Positions 1 through 9,695 of a DNA stretch of 64,000 bases are shown piece by piece. The notes under the pieces were generated by a model. It made no database searches and was not told where the DNA came from. It worked only from the letters and a program-made list of their open reading frames with translations. This DNA comes from Acinetobacter calcoaceticus (lineage in GTDB: Bacteria > Pseudomonadota > Gammaproteobacteria > Pseudomonadales > Moraxellaceae), in contig NZ_LS999521.1 in NCBI RefSeq assembly GCF_900520355.1, positions 3,596,001-3,660,000 on the forward strand, given 5' to 3'. The translations under genes were made by a program, and so were the position numbers. How positions within the stretch are numbered: the first letter of the stretch is position 1; each line of letters opens with the position of its first letter.

Positions 1-227
1 TGATCAGTGAAATAATGCTGACTAAGTTCATAACCTAATGGATGATTATCAGGATAACTTATATAAATCTTATTATCCTGAATCTTATAATTTTTCTTCT
101 CAATCATTGGATTTCCAGCGATCTGACTCGCAGAAAAACCAACAAGTCTCTCACCTTGTTCCTCTGTCTCATCATTACATGCCGAAAGGCTTAATATACA
201 TAAACATGAAAGTATTAACTTTTTCAT
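1..227 (-). CDS. Lipoprotein of unknown function (3' end cut by window edge)
   Basis: Reading leftwards from an ATG at 227, the first 75 codons are open and run off the window. The product starts with a short lipoprotein signal: MKK, a hydrophobic stretch, and the lipobox LSLSAC with the acylated Cys at residue 17, followed by an acidic NDETEEQ linker. It is therefore expected to be an outer- or inner-membrane lipoprotein. A TAGGA-type ribosome site lies just upstream (rc of 231-237). I do not recognise the mature part, which contains GFSASQIAGNP and ISYPDNHPLGYEL. The real length and function cannot be read from this fragment. Confidence 0.7.
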   Translation of the reverse strand, partial: MKKLILSCLCILSLSACNDETEEQGERLVGFSASQIAGNPMIEKKNYKIQDNKIYISYPDNHPLGYELSQHYFTD

Positions 228-582
228 TATGTTCCTAAATTATTAATATAATGTAATCTTTATTATCAATAATTTGCTCTTTTTGGCAATGTAAAAATTA
301 AATAATTCAGATGAGAGGTACTATAGTTTTATTAAGAATTATTCTATAAAACTTAATATCAGACTAACTAAAAATCATCTAGTTGGATAAGATGACTCAC
401 TATTATCATCTTTTCCCCTAAATTATTTCATAGTCATTTTTCTTTTAGAAAAGAGAACTAAAATTTTCATGCTAAATTAATCTAAAAACCTTCAATATTA
501 AAACTTAATCATTAACATCACGAACCTTTATAAAAGTTTTGTGGTAATTAGACTAGCAGGTTAAATTCCATTGAAATATCCC
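228..582. other. AT-rich intergenic region
   Basis: About 350 bases between two divergent genes, markedly AT-rich and without a convincing gene. A weak inverted repeat (TCATC ... GATGA) lies near 377-397. No clear sigma-70 pair was found. It presumably holds both divergent promoters. Confidence 0.4.
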
Positions 583-843
583 ATGTCCTTACAAGAAATG
601 ATATCAAATATTGAACATATTTCTGATGAGCACACCATCTATGCTGAACAACCTTGGGATATTACATCCAAAGCAATTGCTCTATCAGACGATGAAAAGA
701 TGGAGGTTATTATCAAGGATAAGTGCTACAGCTATTTTCTTGAAGTATTTATTATCAAAGAGTTAATAGAAGACTTAGATGACTCTTTAAATAATCAAAA
801 CCTTGTATTTAAGATCATTCAATACGCAATAAATGATGCATGA
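583..843 (+). CDS. Small acidic protein of unknown function (possibly DUF7716-like)
   Basis: Encodes about 86 residues from the ATG at 583. An in-frame TTG at 571 would add MKYP and has a weak AGCAGG site 10 nt upstream, so the start is uncertain. The protein is acidic, cytosolic (no signal or membrane segment), with the pattern YAEQPWDI followed by YSYFLEVFIIKELIEDLDD. From memory this resembles the small DUF7716 family, whose members are often near polymorphic toxins and may be immunity proteins. That is inference only, since no toxin gene is visible here. It could be the end of an accessory cluster cut by the window. Confidence 0.6.
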   Translation: MSLQEMISNIEHISDEHTIYAEQPWDITSKAIALSDDEKMEVIIKDKCYSYFLEVFIIKELIEDLDDSLNNQNLVFKIIQYAINDA

Positions 844-1002
844 TGAATATCATTGTTAAAAACAAACTAATCCTGCAATAAATGATTTTTTATAGTTTTT
901 TTTAGAAGCTAGATTAATCCTCATAGAGTTAGCTTTAAAAACCCAAATAAAAGCAGTTTTCTAGTAAGATATAACGTGAACTAGAAATTATTATTTAAAA
1001 AC

Positions 1003-1026
1003 AAAAAACGCCCTTTCGGGCGCTTT
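1003..1026 (-). terminator. Rho-independent terminator of the LpxO-type gene
   Basis: On the minus strand, CGCCC-GAAA-GGGCG (1009-1022) is followed by a run of T (complement of 1003-1008). It starts 6 bases after the stop codon of the upstream gene. Confidence 0.85.
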
Positions 1027-1028
1027 AA

Positions 1029-1943
1029 TTAAAATACATATGGTCGAACAAAAATTAGGAAGAAAATCCCAAGCATCAGGAACCATTTTAAAAAGTAATA
1101 TAACTTACGATTTTTGGCTTTTAATGCTTTGGCTTTAATACGAATTTGGTAGACATAACCAAACGCTTTATTTAAACCACCTGTTTGATCACCTGTTTCA
1201 TTCGGTGAACTTGCCGCGGTCATCACACTACGACCAAACCAATGGTTGAAACGTTCCATCCACTTCACTTTCATTGGCCGCTCAACATCGGCAAAGAAAA
1301 TGATACGGTTTTGGTCAGTCTTATTTTCAGCATAATGAATATACGTTTCATCAAACACTACACTTTGACCATCACGCCAAGAGTATCTTTCGCCATCGAC
1401 GTCAATAAAACAACGGTCATCATTTGGCGTAATTAAACCCAAGTGATAACGCAATGAACCAGCATATGGGTCACGGTGTCTTACCAAACGGCTATCGGGT
1501 GCAAGCTCAGTAAACATTGCTGCTTTAATTGTCGGCAATGTTTTAAGAAGAGCCGTAGTTTTCGGACAAAGCTCGGCAGCAGATGGATGACTTGATTCGT
1601 ACCATTTTAAATAAAAACGCTTCCAACCTGTTTTAAAGAACGAGTTAAAACCTAAGTCGTTATAAGTACTCGATGCTTTAATCCCACCTTGATCATATAA
1701 AGCTTTTGCTTCATCACGAATCATTTCCCAATTTTCGTCCAACACTTTTAAATCTTTAAAATGCTGAGTGTCGATATAAGGCTGATTCGGCACCTTTGAA
1801 AAGATGTACATTAAAAAGTTAATCGGTGCGAGCAGGGTTGAATGGTCAAAAAATTGACGATAAAACGAGTGACGCACTCTGCCGCGATGTTGGATATACA
1901 ATGCTGATATCACAAAAATCGCTAATATGATCCACTTAATCAT
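1029..1943 (-). CDS. lpxO: LpxO-type aspartyl/asparaginyl beta-hydroxylase family protein
   Basis: 304 residues. The family comprises Fe(II)/2-oxoglutarate dioxygenases; LpxO members hydroxylate the secondary acyl chain of lipid A at the inner membrane and thereby alter surface properties. Visible here: an N-terminal membrane segment (residues 3-17), a catalytic core with H156-R-D158 and H203 (YIHYAEN) as likely iron ligands and R213 as a likely 2-oxoglutarate ligand, and a C-terminal hydrophobic segment (about 285-302). The two membrane segments around a jelly-roll core fit LpxO rather than soluble Asp/Asn hydroxylases. Single gene with its own terminator. Family assignment is firm; the lipid A substrate is inferred. 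Confidence 0.75.
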   Translation of the reverse strand: MIKWIILAIFVISALYIQHRGRVRHSFYRQFFDHSTLLAPINFLMYIFSKVPNQPYIDTQHFKDLKVLDENWEMIRDEAKALYDQGGIKASSTYNDLGFNSFFKTGWKRFYLKWYESSHPSAAELCPKTTALLKTLPTIKAAMFTELAPDSRLVRHRDPYAGSLRYHLGLITPNDDRCFIDVDGERYSWRDGQSVVFDETYIHYAENKTDQNRIIFFADVERPMKVKWMERFNHWFGRSVMTAASSPNETGDQTGGLNKAFGYVYQIRIKAKALKAKNRKLYYFLKWFLMLGIFFLIFVRPYVF

Positions 1944-2063
1944 ATAGTTACTCGCCTTTAAGCATCTTTAAAGATACTTCGAAGAAATTTGAAATTGGCG
2001 AGAATAATAACAAACTCTCAAAGAAAATTCAGACCTAGAACCGCAAATATTATTTTTAATAAA

Positions 2064-2099
2064 TAGAAATCTCAAAAATATTCATTCTTGAGATTTCCT
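2064..2099 (-). terminator. Terminator of the downstream-reading lipoprotein gene
   Basis: Perfect 10-bp inverted repeat GAAATCTCAA (2066-2075) / TTGAGATTTC (2088-2097). On the minus strand it is followed by a T-rich tail, 19 bases after the stop codon at 2116. Confidence 0.6.
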
Positions 2100-2115
2100 A
2101 AACTTAGCTTTTAAA

Positions 2116-3141
2116 TTAGTTTTGATATGCTTGCCAATTTAATGCAGTCAGAGAATCAAGTGCTTTTGCAGCGGTTTCATTATAGACATAACAACCAGAT
2201 TTCAATTGTGCAAGTTTTAATTGAGCAAGACGAATGTTTTTAGGATCATCGGTATTTTTTAAGAATATTTCCCAATGCTTAATCTCTTGATCAGCGGTCC
2301 AACCAATGTTACTCATGTAATCTGCTGCATATGTCTTACCTTGATATTGCACCGCAACACCAGCACCCACAGCAAAACCTAAACTAGTATCATAAATCGT
2401 TGTCCATGGAACATTTTGCCATGTCCCCTTAACTGCCTTATAAGTAAAACCAAATGGAGTCGTTTGATTCAAATAATTCAGATACTGAGCGTTTTCAGCA
2501 TCAAAATCCTCAAAACTTTGATTAATTTCGTAATTTTGATCAACATTAAAAGCAAATGTCTCTAGATTAGATTTTTTTGAAACTAAACGATAACAACTAC
2601 TTCCTTCAGGAAATTTACTCTGCCCATAAGTATTAAGAAATAAACGTCCCTTAGCTGTACTTTTATCGATAACTGGAAAACCTACTGCTCGATACCCTGG
2701 TAAAACAGTATCAAACATATTCTTATTAGAAAGGTCAACTCGTTGAAATTTCCAATCTTCTTTAACATCTCCAATGATGTCTAATCTCCAATCTGTCATT
2801 GAATTAAAATTCATGACATTGATTGCTTTATCAATAGGGAAATAGAGTTTTTTCTCTGTTAGCAGATAATCACCTAAAGCTTGATTAGAGGATCCATCCG
2901 TTGATTTTTTATTAAATATTTCAAAATAAGCATTATTTAGCTCATCTGTTTGTTCATTTAGATTATCTATTTGATCAGGGTTGTAATCCATAAAATAATA
3001 ACGGGTACCATTCGCAATAGAATCTTGTGAATTACCACTTTGATTGTTATTCGCTGAATTATTATCACTAGAACCACCACCTCCACATGCACTCAACATA
3101 AAAGGAAGGATGGCGAAAATCATAAATTTATTTTTTAACAT
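2116..3141 (-). CDS. Lipoprotein of unknown function
   Basis: About 341 residues from the ATG at 3141, chosen because it places a compact signal peptide (MLKNKFMIFAILPFMLSAC) before a classic lipobox. The open frame extends upstream to 3228 without another sensible start. The acylated Cys is followed by GGGGSSDNNSANNNQSGN, a flexible low-complexity tether. The mature domain has several aromatic stretches and at least two Cys (SSCYRL, SGCYVY) that could form a disulfide in the periplasm. I do not recognise the fold. Single gene. Probably an outer-membrane lipoprotein specific to Acinetobacter relatives. Confidence 0.75.
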   Translation of the reverse strand: MLKNKFMIFAILPFMLSACGGGGSSDNNSANNNQSGNSQDSIANGTRYYFMDYNPDQIDNLNEQTDELNNAYFEIFNKKSTDGSSNQALGDYLLTEKKLYFPIDKAINVMNFNSMTDWRLDIIGDVKEDWKFQRVDLSNKNMFDTVLPGYRAVGFPVIDKSTAKGRLFLNTYGQSKFPEGSSCYRLVSKKSNLETFAFNVDQNYEINQSFEDFDAENAQYLNYLNQTTPFGFTYKAVKGTWQNVPWTTIYDTSLGFAVGAGVAVQYQGKTYAADYMSNIGWTADQEIKHWEIFLKNTDDPKNIRLAQLKLAQLKSGCYVYNETAAKALDSLTALNWQAYQN

Positions 3142-3532
3142 AATACATACTTTATTGAACATTTTTATAACACAAAGTTTATCCAAAGATAAAAAAATAG
3201 ACAATACTTTCTGTCTAATAATTCTCAAATACTCTTAATTTTTTATTACCAGTTCAAAATTAAAATAATTAACTATCTGCTAGATTTTCTCTGTTCATAT
3301 TGAACTCCTGCCAGTAAGCAGTCTTTTAAATAAAAATGTATTTTTCATATATATAGTTTAAGAAAGTTGTTAAAAAAAATTTGATGACCCTTGCGTCACG
3401 GCTTGATACAACTTGTCAGGTTTTTTTTAGATATAGTTATCGTAAGATTAGCGAAGCATAAATGTGTACCGAAGCTGTACACACGCTTCATAACATCAAC
3501 TTAGAAGTCCTCCAAAACCAAGGAGATCAGGC
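3142..3532. other. Divergent intergenic region upstream of fadB
   Basis: AT-rich spacer between a minus-strand lipoprotein and fadB. It contains an imperfect operator-like dyad TGAC-N6-GTCA (3385-3398) and a TATAGT hexamer at 3432-3437, but no -35 at proper spacing, so the fadB promoter is not assigned. The ribosome site AAGGAG lies about 6 bases before the fadB start. Confidence 0.4.
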
Positions 3533-5686
3533 ATGATCCACGCTGGCAATGCCATTACCGTCCAAATGCTTTCGGACGGAATTGCAGAATTCCGCTTTGA
3601 CTTACAAGGTGAGTCGGTCAATAAATTTAACCGTGCAACAATTGAAGATTTCCAAGCTGCTATTGCTGCGGTAAAAGCAAATAATGATATTAAAGGCTTA
3701 GTTGTTACCTCTGGCAAATCAACATTTATTGTTGGGGCAGACATTACCGAGTTTGGTGAAAATTTCGCTCAAGGTGAAAAAGCGATTGTTGACTGGCTTA
3801 TGCCTGTTCACGAAATCTTCAATAGCTTTGAAGATTTAGACATTCCAAAAGTTGTTGCTATTAACGGTATGGCGTTAGGTGGCGGTTTTGAAATGTGTTT
3901 AGTGTGTGACTATCGTGTGATGTCAGAAGCTGCACAGGTTGGCTTACCAGAAATTAAACTTGGTATTTACCCAGGTTTTGGCGGTAGCGTACGTTTAAGC
4001 CGTGTTATCGGTATTGACAACGCTGTTGAATGGATGGCAATGGCTGCTCCGAAAAAACCGGCTGCTGCATTAAAAGACGGTGCTGTAGATGCGGTTGTAG
4101 CTCCTGATAAATTACTTGAAGCTGCAACTGATTTAGTTAAACAGGCGATTTCTGGTCGTTTGAACTGGAAAGCAAAACGTCAAGAAAAACTTGATGCTGT
4201 AAAATTGAACCCGCTTGAACAAATGATGGCGTTCAACACAGCAAAAGGTGCTGTACTTGCTAAAGCAAATCCTGCTCAATACCCTGCTCCAAAATTATTA
4301 CTTGATTCATTACAAGCGGGTGCAAGCCTTGCGCGTGACGAAGCATTAAAAGCTGAAGCTGAAGGTTTTGCTAAAGCAGCAATTACTCCACAAGCTGGTG
4401 CATTGATTGGTTTATTCCTCAATGACCAAGTTGTTAAGAAAACTGCTAAGAAACATGAAAAAGGTGCTCATCCTGTAAACCAAGCAGCTGTACTTGGCGC
4501 TGGTATCATGGGTGGTGGTATTGCTTACCAAGCGGCAAGCAAAGGCACTCCAATTATCATGAAAGATATTGGTAACCCACAACTTGCACTAGGTATGTCA
4601 GAAGCGAACAGCTTGTTAACTAAACAAGTTGAACGTAAGAAAATGAAACCTGCGCAAATGGGTGAAACACTTGCACGTATTCGTCCTACTTTAAGCTACG
4701 ATGAGTTTAAAGAAGTCGACATCGTGATCGAAGCGGTTACAGAAAATCCAAAAGTTAAAGAAATCGTTCTTGCAGACACTGAAAAGCATGTTCGTGAAAA
4801 TACGATTATTGCGTCTAACACGTCTACAATTTCAATTACGCGTTTAGCGAAAGCTTTACAACGTCCTGAAAACTTTGTAGGTATGCACTTCTTCAACCCA
4901 GTTCACATGATGCCGCTTGTAGAAGTAATTCGTGGTGAAAAGACTTCTGAAGAAGCTATTGCAACAACTGTTGTTCTCGCTCAAAAAATGGGTAAAACAC
5001 CAATCGTTGTAAACGACTGCCCAGGGTTCTTGGTTAACCGTGTATTGTTCCCTTACTTTGGTGCGTTTGACCTTCTTGTAAAAGACAGCGCAGACTTCCA
5101 GCAAGTTGACAATGTGATGTCTAAGTTTGGTTGGCCAATGGGTCCTGCTTACCTCATCGACGTTGTAGGTATTGACACAGGTGTACATGGTGCAGAAGTG
5201 ATGGCTGAAGGTTTCCCAGACCGTATGAAGCCAGACTACAAAGGTTCAATCCAAGCAATGTACGAAGCTAAACGTCTTGGTCAAAAGAATGACGTTGGTT
5301 TCTACAAATACGAACTCGACAAGAAAGGCAAGAAAGCAAAAACTGTTGATCCAACAGCGTATGAAATCATTGCTCCTTTCGTCACTGGTGAAAAACGCGA
5401 GTTTGATAACCAAGAAATCATTGACCGCATGATGCTTGCTTTCTGTAACGAAACAGTTCGTTGCTTAGAAGACAACATCGTTGCAACTGCAGCTGAAGCT
5501 GATATGGCAATGATTATGGGTGTAGGTTTCCCTCCATTCCGTGGTGGTCCATGTCGTTATATCGACCAAACAGGTGTTGCTGAATACGTTGCACTTTGCG
5601 ACAAATATGCACACTTAGGTAAGGCTTATGAAGCGCCACAAATGTTGCGTGACATGGCTGCTAACAACAAAAAATTCTACGGTTAA
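3533..5686 (+). CDS. fadB: Fatty acid oxidation complex subunit alpha
   Basis: 717 residues, the usual FadB length. Multifunctional enzyme of aerobic beta-oxidation: enoyl-CoA hydratase/isomerase plus L-3-hydroxyacyl-CoA dehydrogenase, acting in the cytoplasm in an alpha2-beta2 complex with FadA. N-terminal crotonase domain (about 1-190) has the paired catalytic glutamates E120 (GGGFE) and E140 (GLPE). The dehydrogenase domain starts near 315 with the NAD loop GAGIMG (322-327) and has catalytic H452 in GMHFFNPV. The C-terminal dehydrogenase domain completes it. First gene of a two-gene operon with fadA, 12 bases apart. Confidence 0.97.
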   Translation: MIHAGNAITVQMLSDGIAEFRFDLQGESVNKFNRATIEDFQAAIAAVKANNDIKGLVVTSGKSTFIVGADITEFGENFAQGEKAIVDWLMPVHEIFNSFEDLDIPKVVAINGMALGGGFEMCLVCDYRVMSEAAQVGLPEIKLGIYPGFGGSVRLSRVIGIDNAVEWMAMAAPKKPAAALKDGAVDAVVAPDKLLEAATDLVKQAISGRLNWKAKRQEKLDAVKLNPLEQMMAFNTAKGAVLAKANPAQYPAPKLLLDSLQAGASLARDEALKAEAEGFAKAAITPQAGALIGLFLNDQVVKKTAKKHEKGAHPVNQAAVLGAGIMGGGIAYQAASKGTPIIMKDIGNPQLALGMSEANSLLTKQVERKKMKPAQMGETLARIRPTLSYDEFKEVDIVIEAVTENPKVKEIVLADTEKHVRENTIIASNTSTISITRLAKALQRPENFVGMHFFNPVHMMPLVEVIRGEKTSEEAIATTVVLAQKMGKTPIVVNDCPGFLVNRVLFPYFGAFDLLVKDSADFQQVDNVMSKFGWPMGPAYLIDVVGIDTGVHGAEVMAEGFPDRMKPDYKGSIQAMYEAKRLGQKNDVGFYKYELDKKGKKAKTVDPTAYEIIAPFVTGEKREFDNQEIIDRMMLAFCNETVRCLEDNIVATAAEADMAMIMGVGFPPFRGGPCRYIDQTGVAEYVALCDKYAHLGKAYEAPQMLRDMAANNKKFYG

Positions 5687-5698
5687 GGAGCAACGTGA

Positions 5699-6871
<1,173 letters not shown>

Positions 6872-6890
6872 TTAACACCAAGATAAGAAA

Positions 6891-6917
6891 ATCCCCGCTC
6901 AATGCGGGGATTTTTTT
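6891..6917 (+). terminator. Terminator of fadBA (works in both directions)
   Basis: ATCCCCGC-TCAAT-GCGGGGAT (6891-6911) followed by seven T. The T tract overlaps the stop codon of the convergent minus-strand gene (6916-6918). That gene also uses the hairpin, since the complement has an A/T tail on the other side. Confidence 0.92.
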
Positions 6918-7407
6918 AATGGCCTTGAAGACCATCTTTAATTTTCTGCTGTAAATCTATAATGTCATTAATATTCACTTTCATCGTCCCATCACGAAAA
7001 GCATCGACATTACTTCGGTTAATTTTCAGAGGCTCTAACATTTTAAAAATACCGTTGGTTGGGTCAGAGGATTGTATTCCTCCTGCTACCGCTAAAATAT
7101 ATTCTTGCAAAAACGGAGAAAGTTGAGACAAATCTGGCTGGGCCATGACTGGCTGATAATCTACCGTAGCCATGCCTTCAGGGACTAAAGCATTCTGTAT
7201 ATCATAATGAGTTTTATACTCATGATGTTGCAGAGCCTGACGCACTTTTTTATCTTCTTGGAAGGGTACAAATCCCACCTCTTCACGTAGCTCAGACTCA
7301 GCCATAACGCGAATTGTTGGTAAAGTAGCAACTTCTTCAGCTTGAACAGTCGGCAACCCCATAAAAGCAAATGCAGCGATCAAAGCTGATTGTTTTAGAA
7401 AGTTCAT
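6916..7407 (-). CDS. Secreted protein of unknown function
   Basis: About 163 residues from the ATG at 7407, which has GGAG 6 bases upstream. The open frame extends to a TTG at 7419 that would swallow this ribosome site. A Sec signal peptide (MNFLKQSALIAAFAFMGLPTVQA) is followed by EEVATLPTIRVMAESELREE. That resembles the first mature residues of TonB-dependent receptors (LPTI-V-AE), but no plug or barrel domain follows. The rest is helical and polar, ending KIKDGLQGH. Convergent with fadA. Probably periplasmic; function not recognised. Confidence 0.75.
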   Translation of the reverse strand: MNFLKQSALIAAFAFMGLPTVQAEEVATLPTIRVMAESELREEVGFVPFQEDKKVRQALQHHEYKTHYDIQNALVPEGMATVDYQPVMAQPDLSQLSPFLQEYILAVAGGIQSSDPTNGIFKMLEPLKINRSNVDAFRDGTMKVNINDIIDLQQKIKDGLQGH

Positions 7408-7589
7408 AACTTGCTCCAAAAATCAGTCACCCTATTCAAATTAAAAGATGATGATTAAATTAAAAGTATCTATAAATAGGCTACAACAAAGTCGAATTCG
7501 ATTCAGTAAGGCTCAGATAAACGGTAAATATAATTAAAATTTTTAATGTAATAGTAAGGTTCTTTTATTTATTAAAAACTGCGACCTAT

Positions 7590-7635
7590 AAAAGCACTCT
7601 ATAACTTAGACAAAAGTGTCCAGATTATAGAGTGC
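7590..7635 (-). terminator. Long stem-loop terminator of the YdeN-type hydrolase gene
   Basis: Perfect 11-bp repeat GCACTCTATAA (7594-7604) / TTATAGAGTGC (7625-7635), with an inner GACA/TGTC pair. On the minus strand it is followed by TTTTATA. It begins 18 bases past the stop codon at 7653. Confidence 0.7.
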
Positions 7636-7652
7636 GATCTATCTTATAAAGT

Positions 7653-8213
7653 TTATCGACTCTCCAACATCTCTTTTAAAGAACTCACTACTTGCGGAAA
7701 TGTCGTATAACCTTCCCGTCCTAAAAAATGCCCGCCATTAGGCACTGTAATGTACGGCGCATCAATTTCTTTAGCGAATTGAATCGTAAGTTTTGGTGGA
7801 ACCAAATCATCATTATCAGATAAATACACCAGCTTTTTCTTTATGTCATGAAAGTAACTCGTGTCGACTTTGCTTTTTGTTATATAAGCATCGAGTGGGG
7901 AAAAATCTGAAATTGGACCAGAAAATCCGGATACTAAAATCATTCCTCCAATGTTTTGATAATCATGTCTTTGTAAAAAGTGCAGTAACGTAATTACCCC
8001 TAAACTGTGTGCAACAAAATAGGTATTTTCATCCACACTAGGGATATGTTGGTCTAAAACCTTCTGCCACGCATCTACATCTGGATGTTCAGAATCTGGA
8101 AATGGAATTAAAGTAACGGTTGTATGATCATCTTCTATTTGATGTTTTAGGTCTAAAAACCAGTGATCATCTATAGAGGCTGAATAACCATGAAGCACAA
8201 ATATTTGACGCAT
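7653..8213 (-). CDS. RBBP9/YdeN-type alpha/beta hydrolase
   Basis: 186 residues from the ATG at 8213, the normal length for this family. This start has a good GGGAG 7 bases upstream. An in-frame ATG at 8300 would add 29 residues resembling a signal peptide (FVANA) but has no ribosome site. Motifs: HGYSAS oxyanion loop at 8-13, nucleophile S70 in AHSLG, likely acid D136 (DNDDLVP) and catalytic H162 (NGGHFLGREG). Members are small serine hydrolases with ill-defined substrates. It lies head-to-head with a MerR regulator that may control it. If the longer start is used the enzyme would be exported. Confidence 0.85.
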   Translation of the reverse strand: MRQIFVLHGYSASIDDHWFLDLKHQIEDDHTTVTLIPFPDSEHPDVDAWQKVLDQHIPSVDENTYFVAHSLGVITLLHFLQRHDYQNIGGMILVSGFSGPISDFSPLDAYITKSKVDTSYFHDIKKKLVYLSDNDDLVPPKLTIQFAKEIDAPYITVPNGGHFLGREGYTTFPQVVSSLKEMLESR

Positions 8214-8315
8214 GTTGTTCTCCCGAAGTTCAATTATTTTGGCATTTGCAACAAATGACATGAAGCCGAATAACACCAATAAAATGAGTTTTCTGATCAT
8301 GGAACAAGTACCATT

Positions 8316-8362
8316 TTGAAAGATATAAACATGCTAAACTATGACACCACTGTTAAGGTCAA
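8316..8362. promoter_or_regulatory. MerR-type divergent promoter/operator
   Basis: On the plus strand TTGAAA (8316-8321), 18 bases, TATGAC (8340-8345) can drive the merR gene. A dyad TGAC-N12-GTCA (8342-8361) overlaps that -10. On the minus strand TTGACC (8362-8357) sits where a -35 for the hydrolase gene would be, with an over-long spacer to TTAGCA, typical of MerR-activated promoters. Assigned by pattern only. Confidence 0.4.
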
Positions 8363-8371
8363 CCCTATTTT

Positions 8372-8737
8372 ATGAACCTTGCCAAAGTTGCCGAACTCAC
8401 AAAAGTAAGCCCTCGCATGCTGCGTTATTATGAGAGTTTAGGGCTTATACAGCCTCATCGGGCGAGTAATAACTATCGAAGTTATACGCAAAAAGATATT
8501 GAAAATATTAAGAAAATTAAAATATTAAATGATGCAGGAATGAATCTAAAAGACATTCAGGCTTTGTTACCTTGTTTTGATTTAGATGAACGCGTATTTA
8601 CGCTATGTTCAGTAGTTCAAGAAAAGCTGCAAACTGAGCTCATGCACGTGTCCCAGCAGTTAATCAAACTACAAACTTCTCAAAGTTTATTACAATCTTT
8701 TTTAAGTAAAGGGAAAGCTGAGAGCACCAATCCATAA
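8372..8737 (+). CDS. MerR family transcriptional regulator
   Basis: 121 residues. The N-terminal MerR winged helix-turn-helix is clear: NLAKVAELTKVSPRMLRYYESLGLI (about 2-26), then the wing RASNNYRSYTQKDI. A coiled-coil dimerisation helix fills residues 80-115. Two Cys (LLPCF and FTLCSVV) are present but not in a metal-binding arrangement I can name, so the inducer is unknown. Divergent from the YdeN-type hydrolase with an operator-like dyad between them, suggesting autoregulation and control of the hydrolase. Confidence 0.88.
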   Translation: MNLAKVAELTKVSPRMLRYYESLGLIQPHRASNNYRSYTQKDIENIKKIKILNDAGMNLKDIQALLPCFDLDERVFTLCSVVQEKLQTELMHVSQQLIKLQTSQSLLQSFLSKGKAESTNP

Positions 8738-8758
8738 ATTTTGATGCTCACGTTCAAT

Positions 8759-9517
8759 TTATTCTTTTAAATCTCCCTCTAATGCAGCTACGTTCCTTTT
8801 CTTAATTTTTTCAACTTTTGCATTCAGCTTTAAAACATCTTGGTAAAGCTGGTTAAATTTTTTGACCTGAGCATTTTCATGAAAAAGAATCATCTGGTCT
8901 TTCTTTTGCCATGGATAGTTTTTTAGAAGTTTAAACATTTCTTCTGCTTTATCTAAAATTTGCAGTTCAATCATAAAAATTGCGTGATCTTGATCAGCCT
9001 TTTGTTGAGACCCCAATTTCATTTCCAGCAGTTGTCTCATCTCTGCATCCACAGATAATTCCTGAACTTTTGCTAAGAAAGTTTTATGAATTTTTTCATA
9101 TTGAGTTTGATATTTATCTGAAGCCGTACGAACATCGGCTAACATTTTTTCTGTTTCCACATACTTCTGTTTTTTATCAATATCTAAACGATCAACATTT
9201 AAAAAAGTATCCCATTTGGCTGCTTTTAATTCTCTTAAATATTCATTACGTGCATTTATATTTTGAATCCAATAACTTAAGAGAAATTCTGAAATTTGCT
9301 TATAGTGACCTGCTAAACGTTTATCGTGAATATCGAGTTGGATGGGTTTAGACCAGTCTTGTGCTTGGTCATAAAGCTGGTTCATTTTTTCAGTCATGAC
9401 CACATCAAACATTTGGCTACTGTCTTTGGCCTGTTGCTGTTTGATATGTTGATAGGTGAAAAAAATAATACTCGTGATAACAACCAGACTTGCAATTGCA
9501 ATCAAAACTCGGCGCAT
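8759..9517 (-). CDS. Membrane-anchored coiled-coil protein of unknown function
   Basis: 252 residues from the ATG at 9517, which has AGGAGG 6 bases upstream; a GTG at 9523 touches that ribosome site and is rejected. One N-terminal membrane segment (about 4-22) and a long helical, charged domain with heptad-like stretches at residues 90-160 and 215-250 are visible. Likely an inner-membrane protein with a periplasmic helical domain. It is reminiscent of DUF3053-type or methyl-accepting-like helical domains, but I do not recognise it. Convergent with merR. Confidence 0.75.
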   Translation of the reverse strand: MRRVLIAIASLVVITSIIFFTYQHIKQQQAKDSSQMFDVVMTEKMNQLYDQAQDWSKPIQLDIHDKRLAGHYKQISEFLLSYWIQNINARNEYLRELKAAKWDTFLNVDRLDIDKKQKYVETEKMLADVRTASDKYQTQYEKIHKTFLAKVQELSVDAEMRQLLEMKLGSQQKADQDHAIFMIELQILDKAEEMFKLLKNYPWQKKDQMILFHENAQVKKFNQLYQDVLKLNAKVEKIKKRNVAALEGDLKE

Positions 9518-9695
9518 ATACACCTCCTATTTCCCTTCTTATAGTTTTGCTCTTTATAGTTATAAAATAGAGCTTATATCTTCTTTATATGCCATTTATT
9601 TCACAATACGCAACACTCTATTCGCTATTCAAAGCTTTAAATCCTTGAACATCATCCCTATTATGATGGGTAATTAAAATTTAAGAGATTCTCCC

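Noticed and set aside
4856..5188. 110-codon minus-strand frame inside fadB
   Set aside because: Antisense to a conserved, full-length enzyme; no ribosome site and no recognisable product.
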